A stretch of DNA of 64,000 nucleotides. Origin: Aradus depressus. Lineage: Eukaryota > Arthropoda > Insecta > Hemiptera > Aradidae. The stretch is taken from positions 12,130,249 to 12,194,248 of the forward strand of contig OY759223.1 of the NCBI GenBank assembly GCA_963662175.1, in the 5' to 3' direction. The notes under the pieces were generated by a model. It had not been told where the DNA came from and did no database searches. It saw only the letters and a list, made by a program, of their open reading frames with translations. Shown one piece after another: positions 1-12,200 of this stretch. The stretch's first letter is position 1. Each line of letters opens with the position of its first letter. The position numbers were made by a program, and so were the translations under genes.

Positions 1-283
1 TCACCCTGCGGCCCCAACTCTGTCTGCCAGGTGACTGCCGGCAACCAGGCCTCCTGTTCCTGTCAGTCCAACTTCATCGGATCACCACCCAACTGTCGAC
101 CAGAGTGCCTCGTCAACACAGACTGTCCCACCAGTCAAGCCTGTATCACAGAGAAGTGTCGGGATCCTTGTCAAGGCTCTTGTGGACTCAATGCAGATTG
201 CAGGGTACAGAATCATATACCCACATGTTCCTGCGCTCCTCGCTATACGGGAGATCCCTTCACACAATGTTCACCTATTATAG
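1..283 (+). CDS. dpy: dpy exon C0 (5' end cut by window)
   Basis: Opens in frame at base 1 (SPCGPNSVC). It shows 15 of the 16 cassette cysteines, the first lying upstream. It ends FTQCSPII plus one base, then donor G|GTAAGT at 284. The DPY module reads RPECLVNTDC...EKC, followed by RDPCQGSC. The position label C comes from register only: the next exon has the short loop typical of D. A SINE begins about 12 bp after the donor. Confidence 0.88.
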
Positions 284-3200
284 GTAAGTTAATATTTTAG
301 GTTAGGTTAGGTTTTATGACTCATGCCCGGGCTTTAACTGCGAGGTCATATCACCTGCTACCAGAGCGCTCTTTCGTCACTCTGGTGGACATGAACCCGA
401 CTCTACTGTGGGAGTCCTAAATTTTGCCTACCCTAAATTTTTATTCACCTGAGCAGGGGTCTTTAACGAGTACCTGACATCGTACAGGCTCGAGACCATC
501 GTTTAACGTCCCATCCGAAGGACGGCGTGCTTAAGTTTATTTTACCTCCCAGATAAAATAAACTAAGGGCCTCATTTCCAAAACTTTTTATGAAATATAT
601 ATATTTTTTTTAATGTGCAGCAAAAATAATAATTTTTTCTAAGATATGCAAAATAAAAGTTGCTTTAATTGATTCCCTTTGTCCCAAAACATGTTTTAAA
701 AATTACGTAAGTGATGTGTGAAGCATAGAAACGAATATGCAAATCCATATAAATTCAGTGTCAAGGATTGTCCAAGTTCTATGCGCTTAGTTATTACGTT
801 TTTATTTATTTTTATAAAGTAACTTATGTAAGGACCAACTCCTTATAAGATATATTATCGATCCTAAAAGAAATATATTGTTTTTGTCAAAAGCTATTGA
901 TTTATAATTCTGAAAGATTCAGATTCTCTTTGTTTTGGTTTTATTTTACTTATTAGTAAGTCTGGATTGAAAAACACAGATTTATAGTTCAGACATAATA
1001 AATCATATAACATTATATTAATCAATTGAAATGTTGTTTACTCAGAACCACCAAGACCAGTGATAGCGACAGACCCTTGTAACCCATCACCTTGCGGAGT
1101 GAACACCCACTGCGACAACGGAGCTTGCTCCTGTCTGACCAACTACTTCGGAGACCCGTACACTGGGTGTCGACCTGAGTGCACCATGAACTCAGACTGC
1201 ACCCGACAGAAGGCTTGTGTCAACCAGAAGTGCATTGATCCCTGCCCTGGGACTTGTGGTCAGGGTGCTCTCTGCAATGTCATCAACCACATTCCCACCT
1301 GCTCTTGTCCAACTGGGACCTCAGGGGATCCATTTGTCTCCTGTAGGCCTAAACCTCAAGGTGAGCTAGTTTGAACAGATTTTTATAATTCTTGGTTAAA
1401 GAAAGATATAAATCAATTATGTGCAGTAAGTGATTTCGTCGCTGCAGATGTCAAGGATGTTAGAATCAATAATACTTTTTTGGTTTCTGTAAGAAGATTC
1501 TTAGTTCATAACATAACAATATAGTATTTCCATTAATTGAATAATGAATTAATGTGACATTATTCATGAATGAAAAAAGTTTTAGTGACACATTTATTCA
1601 TTATTCAATTAATGAAAATACTTCTCTTTGTTACTTCATTACTTGTATTGATAATTCTTTATTTATACTCTGGTCTTCATTGCGGCGATTACTCACTGGT
1701 CATCTGGCTCATTTTTCACATTTTCAGAAAAATTTGACTGCCTCAATTTTAATTTTTAAAGAAAACAAAATTTATATATATATACATATATATTAAATAG
1801 TTTATGTTTAATAGTTTATGTATATACTGTAATAAATAATTAAATTAATAGTAATAAAATAAATTCCGACATAATATAAGGTGTCGCATTTTATGTTAAA
1901 TTTGTGATCTTGTCTATAACCTGTCTACTGTCCCTGCGACCTAAAATGCGACAGCTTATATTATGTCGGAATTTATTACTATTAATTTAATTACTTCTTA
2001 CAGTATATATATAAACTATTAAACATAAACTATGTATATATATATATATAATTTATATATTTATTTTAATAAATTATTATTAACAAATTTATTTTGTTAA
2101 TGTATATTATTCATAGTCCTATCCAACATCGATCACCGAAAATCTACATTTCAGTGTGCTATAATTAAAATATATAAGTGTATTTTTGGCTTTCTTATAT
2201 TATTTTTTTATTAATTGAACCTCGATATTGTCATATTTATTACTAGATTTTACATTTCCTAATACAAGCAATGTTTTGCCCTTATAGAAGCGCCTCGGGA
2301 CCCATGCAGTCCCTCGCCCTGCGGCCCCAACAGCCTCTGTCGTGTCTCAGATGGCCATGCTGTGTGCTCCTGTGCCCCTGGCCAGAGCGGTGCTCCGCCC
2401 CAGTGTCGCCCTGAGTGTGTGGTCAGTGCTGAGTGTCCTCTTACTCAGGCCTGTCTCTCCAACAAGTGTAAGGACCCCTGTCCTGGAGTCTGTGGTCTGT
2501 CGGCTCGCTGCAATGTGGTCAACCACAACCCCATCTGTTCCTGCCCACCAGGACAGACCGGCGACCCCTTCAGGCAGTGTTTCCCTATGCCACGTATGTT
2601 ATATTATTAATAATGAGATTTAATAGGATAATTTAATGAGATAATTAATAAGACACCTTTTTAAGTTTAATAATGTTACATTTGAATGAGTTTAACTGTT
2701 GAAGAACAGAGATTTCCTGGATTAAACGATACTAAACTTTTTTCGGTAAATCGAGCCAAAACCAGAAAAAAATTGTTCAGTAGTCATATAAATTTGTGGG
2801 GCCATTGTGAGACTTATTTGAATTATTTAGATAATATTTTTTCTTACCTTTTCTCCCAACCTCTTTCGTTCTTGACAATTCATTTCTCTCAATAGCAAGC
2901 TTGTTCGTGACCATTTCTTTTTTCAAGAGCATATATTCCGACATCGCGAGCCATGGATTGGTTACGCCCGGTGCAGATGCTTTACTGTTTCTGTGCGGAG
3001 CAACGAAAATACATACTTGCGAAACAAACTGTCTTTAGCCTTTGAAAGAGGGTGAACGGCACTTTTAAAAGATATATAGCACGCTGGTAGCTCAGAAGAA
3101 GCGTGCTTGACTACTGAGCTCAAGATCGGGCGTTTGAAACCCGGCCGAGACCCTTAGTCCTGGAACGTGAAGAAATCTTGAGCACGCTGTCCTTCGAACG

Positions 3201-6200
3201 GGACGTTAAGTGATGAGCCTGTACGATGTCAGGTACTCGTTAAAGACCCCTATCCTTATTTGCAAACTCGTATACTTGTTTGATGGAGATACGAACCACG
3301 CCCACGCGCAAACGTTTGCAAGTAACTGTTCGTGTTCCAACTGGTGTCGGTACATCAAAATAAATTCATTGTTTGTGCGCGTTCAGTGGAGACAGACTTT
3401 GTAAGTTTGATGTATTGAGTTGATACATTTTTTAAATCAAACGTTTGTTAATTCACTTTTTTTTTTTTTTTTATGTATATATTATTATTTACTAGGTCAC
3501 ATCTAATTTTTAAATACTGAATCAACAAAATTTATGGAGTGGGACAATGAAAAAAGTTTAGAATTAATTGAGTTTTACAAACTAAAGCCAGAACTATGGC
3601 AATCATCGCATGAGTTCCATTACAACAATATAAAAAAACATGACGCGTGGTGTGTAATATCAAAATATATGGGAACCAATCCTATCACTTGTCCTTATCT
3701 CAGTTAGTAGTTGCATTGAATTTCTAGTTTTTAAAAAATGGGATACCCAAAATTTATGTTTTTTCTATATTTTTTAAAAAATACTCTTTCTATTAAAGCA
3801 GACCTAAGTATAAATGCGGCACTAGCAATAAGTTTTCTTCTCGGTGTCATTTTGACAACAGTTTTCTAGTCGGATCGATAAAAAACGTTTGCGAATCTAC
3901 TGCTGTTTGCAAACATTTGGTTGGTGAAGACAAAATGTAAACATTCACAAACATTTGGGGAAAATGTTTTTTTGGTAGATATGCACCTTAGTAATGCTTG
4001 TTTTCCATGTTGCTTGCAGCAGTGGCCCCACAACCATCGGCACCACTGAACCCATGCCTTCCGTCACCCTGCGGCCCCAATTCTCAGTGTCATGTACGTG
4101 GGGAGAGCCCAGCTTGCTCCTGCGATGTCAACTATATCGGAGCACCACCCAACTGCCGCCCTGAGTGTACCATCAACCCAGAGTGTGGCCATGACCGTGC
4201 CTGTGTAAATCAGCGATGTGTCGACCCTTGTCCTGGCTCCTGCGGTGCCAATGCAGTCTGCTCTGTGGTCAATCACACTCCTATTTGCTCCTGTACTCCT
4301 GGACACACCGGAGATCCCTTCACCTCATGTATTCTTGCTCAAGGTAAGCCACAGATGCTTTATAGTTGCATGGCATGCTATTTAACACCATCAGCACACT
4401 TGCATGGAGCTATCTTCAGCGACGACAGAGATCTTCGTCTACTGTTTCACATTTACTTCGTCATACATTATTCAGTATTTTTCCTGATTGAAAATAACTT
4501 CAAATCCTAGTCACAAATCTCCCTTGTAATATCAGAAATTGTATTTTAAACATTGATCTATGTTTCCAAGATTAAAAACAGCATTTAAACCGCTGATCTG
4601 TATCTAGGAAAACGATAAACGAAACACTGATACTGTATAAAGTTCAGGAACGATACATTAAACAGTATTGTAAAGATAATGAAATACTGATAAAAACTAT
4701 TCAATTTAATTAATTTCTAATTTACTTTGAGAAAATTCGCATTGACAAAGATGACATAATTCACAAGTTTTGTTTTATTCTTCATTCTAACCGCTGTTTT
4801 TTCCATTGCAGTTTGGTCATCATGAAGAACGTATTTAAAATTTAATATCGTTTTCAAAATTATACCAGGGAGACCAGTTAGTAATTGCAATTTTGATAGT
4901 CATAAAAATAAGTTGAAATTGTCAATTATTTTCAGACAAAAAAACGGTGTTTCACTCATACACTATTACATATGAATAGTTTTCAATGTACGCTAAAAGA
5001 AGTATTCCTATTTGTATTTTGTTAATTTTTCTTTCTTAGTGGACTTTTTATAAATTTTCTTTTACTTAAAGTAAAGCAAATTTAGGACATTCATAAAACA
5101 TAATATCAAATTATATTTGTAGGCACACTATTTTTTTTTAGATGGAAGAAGAAGAAGAAGACATCAGAGAAATGCTCAAAAGTGTGCTGTGTTTGCTGCA
5201 TGTAACACTGATATTAATGCATTTTGCCTCAATTTGGCCACACTGACCAGAAAAGTGGACAAGAATAAATTTATGAATAACGTGTCTTTTTTTTCAGTTT
5301 ACTTAATTATTTTTGTCATCTAACGTATGCATTAGTTTTAGAGTCGAGGGAGTAAATAAAAAAATTCAATTAGAAGGAAAATAGAGAAAATGCACTTTAT
5401 TATTTATAAATTGCTTCTATTTATTTTTCCTTTTAGCTGAATTTATTTATTTAAACAACTAATGCAATTGACAAAAAAATGAATTAAAAGTATAAATATA
5501 ATGGAAAAAACACAAAATTCATAAATATATTGATGCCCAACTTTGACCCAATGAATTCATTCCTTATTCACCATAATACATACTTATCTACATTCGCCTG
5601 ATTATTATTAGACAATTATCGTCATATATCGCATTATTTTTGAAGATTCGTCAGAGTTTCTTATATAATTCAAATTTATATAATTATATAGCAGATATAT
5701 GGCTAAGATTATATTTAAAAAAAAAATGGTAATCAGGTTTATAATTTAACCAAATATGCATAATAGAGTGGTCCTTATTTACATGAAAAAATAAATTAAA
5801 AAAAATAATGATAGATCTCTAGTTCTGTTTCTACATACGAGATATTGAAATACCATTGGTCGACCATAGAAGCAACATTATCTTTACAAAAGTTGAGGGA
5901 ATTCGAGTTGATATAAGAAAGGAAACTCAGTAACCTGTCGGAATTTCTTTATTTCCTTCTTCAAGGTCTAACAAAAAACAAACAAACTAGTTGATAATTC
6001 ATTTTGGACAATACAATGACAACAAAAATATATATGATAGAGAAATATAAAATATATATATTTAAAATTATTATTTTTTTTTTTTTTCTCTACTATGTAT
6101 GTTTTTGTTATTATATTATCGGTAATGAATAATCACCTGAACTGTTTGTTATATTCTGTTATGTCCTGAAGAAGAAATTAAACAGTTTCTTAATATATTA

Positions 6201-9200
6201 GTCAAATTCTTAATTACACTACAGAAGTTTTTCTTCAACATTATTACACTCCATTCTTCAAATTCGATTGGATAATAATAGTCTATGCATGTCGAGCTCA
6301 CAATTTATGAAAATTCAAATTGTTGATTTTATTTTTTAATACTATAAATTGAATTAGTTTTTCTGAAATTGATCTTTTATTATGTGAATGTTTCAACTCT
6401 ATAATTTTAAAGATATTTGGTATATTTTCATCTATCAAACCTTCTTTCAATTTACATTATATATTTTATATAATTATATATTTCGTGAAATATAATCTCT
6501 CGTATGGTCGACCAAAAAACAAACTTTGTAGAACAGAAAAAATATGTATATTTTCAAAAACAAGGACTACCCTAGGAATATAACAATTAATGCTATATCA
6601 TAGCGTTTTAACAATAATTGAAATAAACTCAAATTAAAATATATTAAAAATAAATAAAACATATAACAAAATTATATATTATTTTAACCTAGTTGCGATA
6701 GTTGCTTTTGCGTAGACGAATCGAAATATTGCGAATTAAGAAGTTAAAAAATGTAGTTATTAAGGTTTTAGAAGTGCTATTATTTTTGCAGTATTATTTC
6801 ACCATAGACCGCTGAAATTCCAAGCTTATAACTTTTGAATGGCTAGAAGTATTTTTTTTTTTTTAGTATTGCTTTTTTCATTTTATTTTGCGGCTTTAGC
6901 AATTTTAAACAGTGCTTAAATAGGATTGATTAATAAATTAAAAATTCAACAATTACTTACTAGTATTATTACTTATTTATTGAAGTCTATTTTGTATTTA
7001 CTTTTTTTTTTTAATATATAAAAATTGAAAATACAAAATGATTGCATAAAATATAATTTTAAATATTGATAATAGTATATTTTAAAATAAGATTTGTTTT
7101 TATTTATATTTGTAACCATTGAGCATAAGCACTGTGTCATTTTTGAACGTATTAAGTCCGCGTATTGTTAAGTATATTAGGCAGAGTAGGGTTGTGTAAA
7201 TATAATACTTCAACCTTTACATACTTTTATATACATATCCATCTAAACACACCCCAATTACACGTAAACAACTATGTATGGATTGTTCACAGTAAAATAG
7301 TACAATTTAAAAATGTATTGTTACTAGTGATTAACTTAAATTGTTGAATATATATAAATATATAATAAATTTAAAAAAAAATATATATATATGTATATTT
7401 TTTCAATAATTTATTTATATATATTTTAAATGTATTTATATCTAAGCTTGAATAAATGTAGGAAAAATACCAAGAAAAATTAATAAATTTAATTTTCTCT
7501 TTCAAGTCTTAAGTAAACATTAAAGTCGTACATTGATTTATTCATGTACATTACTATACAATAAGTATGATGAAGGGAAAATTAACAATAGAAAAATATT
7601 GTAATTAGCTAAATATTACAAATTTCTTTGACTATAATACAAAAATCCTCTAACTTATCTAAAAAGTGTTTTAAAAATGTACTATTTTCTTGAACTATCC
7701 ATATACAGTATACATTGTGACTGGGTCTATAAGTGGCCTGCATATATCCCCACCAGAACAGCATGTTTACCAGCACGTATGATGATGTCTTGTCATCTTG
7801 TCATGTGTACATTGTGTCTTGTTGTTTTGTCTTGTATATATATATATATATATTTACTTTTGCATTTTGTCTTCTATCACATCTCTTCTATTATCTATTC
7901 ACTATTTTTGCATGCCATTGGGGAACACCAAAGGTAAGTTCGTTCCCCCGACGAGCATCGAAGAGATACGACGTTGTTCTAGGGACATTTTTTGTGTTCT
8001 TGTATATATTTATTTTTCCTCCAGTGTACCACTTGATTTGATTATTACTTTTTTTTCTGTGAGAATTTTCCTTACAGTTTGGTTGAAATAGAGATAAAAT
8101 TAATATCTTTTAATCATAATAACAAATAAAATATTAAAAGAAAATACAATAAAAAAAATAATAAAAGAAAAACAATAAAAGAAAATACAATAAAAGAAGA
8201 AAAAATAATAAAATACAAAAAAGAATTTTGTAAGACTAACTCTTGGTTATTCAAATTATAATGTGTTTATTTCCCTTATAGGGAGATAGAAAGTGTTTAT
8301 TCCCCTTAGTACTGCGTTTTATTACAACGATCGACGGCGATGTAGGTAGATAGAAAGTGTTTATTTCCCTTAGTACTGTGTTTTATTACAACGATAGACG
8401 CCGATATAGGGAGATAGAAAGTGTTTATTTCCCTTAGTACTGTGTTTTATTACAACGATAGACGCCGATATAGGGAGATAGAAAGTGTTTATTTCCCTTA
8501 GTACTGTGTTTTATTACAACGATAGACGCCGATATAGGGAGATAGAAAGTGTTTATTTCCCTTAGTACTGTGTTTTATTACAACGATAGACGCCGATATA
8601 GGAAGATAGAGTGTTTATTTCCCTTATTATGTACGGTGTTTTATTACAACGATAGACGCCGATATAGGGAGATAGACATTGTTTATTCCCCTTAGTACCG
8701 CGTTTTATTACAACGATCGACGCCGATATAGGGAGATAGACATTGTTTATTCCCCTTAGTACCGCGTTTTATTACAACGATCGACGCCGATATAGGAAGA
8801 TAGAGTGTTTATTTCCCTTAGTACTGTGTTTTATTACAACGATAGACGCCGATATAGGGAGATAGAAAGTGTTTATTTCCCCTAGTACTGTGTTTTATTA
8901 CAACGATAGACGCCGATATAGGGAGATAGAAAGTGTTTATTTCCCTTAGTACTGTGTTTTATTACAACGATAGACGCCGATATAGGAAGATAGAGTGTTT
9001 ATTTCCCTTATTATGTACTGTGTTTTATTACAACGATAGACGCCGATATAGGGAGATAGACATTGTTTATTCCCCTTAGTACCGCGTTTTATTACAACGA
9101 TCGACGCCGATATAGGGAGATAGAAAGTGTTTATTTCCCTTAGTACTGTGTTTTATTACAACGATAGACGCCGATATAGGAAGATAGAGTGTTTATTTCC

Positions 9201-12200
9201 CTTAGTACTGTGTTTTATTACAACGATAGACGCCGATATAGGGAGATAGAAAGTGTTTATTTCCCCTAGTACTGTGTTTTATTACAACGATAGACGCCGA
9301 TATAGGGAGATAGAAAGTGTTTATTTCCCTTAGTACTGTGTTTTATTACAACGATAGACGCCGATATAGGAAGATAGAGTGTTTATTTCCCTTAGTACTG
9401 TGTTTTATTACAACGATGACGGGGTAGGGGGAGGGGCGTTAATTTGCCTTATTACTACCGGATTACCATACGTTATGAGACAAAAAGTTGAGTCAGGTCA
9501 TTTTTCATGAGACTTAACATTTTCGCAGAGATATTGTGAAACACATAATAAAAATATGAAGAAAAACGAGTGTTTTTTAAAAATATTGTCTATATCACAA
9601 GATATATATAAAATCCACGACTTAACAAATACTAAATGATCATTCAGTATTTGTTAAGTCGTTGCTGAAGATGGTAGCAATACAAAATATGAATTAGACA
9701 ATATTTTTTTAAAAACACTCTTTTTCTTTATATTATTTAGGTCATTTTTCGCCAGGCGCTGAAATGAGAGGACACCCTTCCCACTTTATCGAACAGTAAA
9801 TAAATCTAACATTTTGGATGGAGTAGAGGTTAGGTTAGGTTTTATGACTCATGCCCGGGCTTTAACTACGAGGTCATATCGCCTACTACCAGAGCGCTCT
9901 TTCGTCACTCTGGTGGACATGAGCCCGACTCTACTGTGGGAGTCCTAAATGTTGCCTACCCTAAATTTTTATTCACCTAGAGTAGGGGTCTTTAATGAGT
10001 ACCTGACATCGTACAGGTTCGGGAGCATCTCTTAACGTCCTATCCGAAGGACGGCGTGCTTAAGTTTATTTTACCTCCCAGATAAAATAAACTAAGGGGC
10101 GGTTGGGTTTCGAACCCACGATCTTGAGCTCAGACAAGCACGCATACCACTGAGCTACCGGCGCCCCCAAAGGAGTAGATATTTAATTTGAAAAAATAAT
10201 TCGGTCTTGGAATCACCCTGGATTACCTAAAAATTGTTATTTTTTTAAATTCACGATTCTTTGCACCATAGAGGAGCACACTGCATCTCTGCTACTGACG
10301 CCCTTACCTCTCGTAACTTGTGAAATGCTCTTCAAAACGAAATTATGACGAAGAAATAAAATGTAGGAAAAAATTGCTATTACAAATATTATCAAAGTGC
10401 GCAGAGAAATTTCTAATCTTTTTGATGTAGTTCCTCCTTCTTACATTCGTCTTTGTATGACATTTCATTTTATTCAATAGGAAACGGTGGCAAATAGAAA
10501 TAAGTTATAGGTCTCATCAAAAATAAGATAGCTTTCTGTCCTAAAATTAATAGAGAAATAAATAAAACTACATCTTAAGATAAAAAAAGAGAAAGAAACA
10601 ATCAAGTGTGAGTCGGGCCTCACGCGATAAGGGTTCTGTACCTCACAATTTTTCCCTTGCTATTTATTTCTCTTTGAACGACACAAATTTTTAAAAAACA
10701 TTATTTCTCTTTTTTATCAGAATTTTTCCATGAGTATTTTTGTAAATAAATAAGCGGAGGTAAGGGCACCCTTTATAAAAATAAAAAAACTCGACCTCTC
10801 CAATTGTTTAACTATAATCTTTACATTTTCTTGCACAGCAACGAAATTTTTTGGTTAAACTTTTTCGTAAAAAGGGTGGGTTGCATTTTTAAGCAATTTT
10901 GACTGGCTTTCATTTGAAACTCATAATAAAGAACATTTTATAAAAAAAAAAAAAAAAAACTTTGTTGACTTTCACTCTAAACTTTGTTTTTCCATTTTCA
11001 CCTAAATTTTATTTTAGCACTGTCTGTGGGTTAGCAAGGCTCATCTCTGGCTGAAATGAAAGTTATGAGGATGTGACAAGGGCGTAGCCAGGATTTTCAG
11101 GGGGGGGGGGGGGGGGGGCAAAGTTAGGCTATAGGGGTGGGGGGTATAGACTCCCGAGGGCACAGCCCGCAGTTTCCGTGGTTAGCGCTGTAGACTTTTT
11201 GTTATTAATTTGGGAGACTCGGACCCCTAGAAACACCCCCTGAGGTAACCACTGACTGTAATACTTAAATTGACTTTACATGAGCAGCAAAAATGCAAAG
11301 CGCAGCGGCAGCAAATGCACGCTATGGTTTCTGTCCTTTTAGAATTAAATGACTTACAGCCAATAGCGTGCATCTGCTGCTGCTGCGCTTTACATTTTTA
11401 CTGCGCATGTAAAATCAGCTTTAAGATAATAAATTATAAAATAAATGAAGATTTTGAGCGAGAAAATGAAATGGTCGAATCCATGTATATTTTAAAATTC
11501 TGGCGCCTCCCCACACTTGCAACAGCTGATTGCTGATTTAGGAATCAGACGCACGAGAAATGTGAAGATCCTATTGGTAACTTGCAAGCAATCCATTTTC
11601 AATAAAAACTATTTTTTTTAGTTTATTTAATTTTTATCTTGTTTTTTTGACCTGTGGTCAGGGGGGGAGAGGCACGTGCCTCCCCCCCCCCCCCCCCCCT
11701 CCACCTCCCCTTGGGCTGTGACAGACTGACAACCAACTCTACCTGAAAATCCCATAATTCCATTATTATAATATTTTATGATATTCTTTAAAAAAAAAAT
11801 TATAAAAATAAATATAATCGAAACATAATAAATAATTTTTAAATATGATTGCATGCTGCATGTTTTTATTTTATGTTTTTTCTATCTATAAGTGGTACAC
11901 ACAGAAACTAAATAAATATTACAAGAACATATTTTAGTGGGTCTGTTGATCTGAAATTTTCTGAGAGTTGTATCTCATTTTGTTGTCTTTGCTGTCCTTC
12001 CTTGTTAAGTATTTTTTTTTTAATTTCTGTTGTTTTCTATACATAATTTTCGTTGTTATTGTTGTTGTTTTGATATTTTGGTTGGTTTTGTTGTTTCTGA
12101 ACAACAGTCTAGTGTCATTGTTTAGTTTTGATTACTCTTTTTTCAAAACATATTTTTTTTTTTTTCCATTTGGTGGATTATTCAAAGCGATATTCTGCAA

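Noticed and set aside
296..315. Interstitial telomere repeat
   Set aside because: Only two or three TTAGG units occur, always at the SINE 3' end, so they belong to the element.
7677..8091. Three overlapping open frames in the large intron
   Set aside because: They cross a TA microsatellite, overlap each other in all three frames, and lack any family pattern.
8265..9416. CRISPR-like look of the 64-bp array
   Set aside because: Whole units repeat without unique spacers, and the genome is eukaryotic. It is a satellite.
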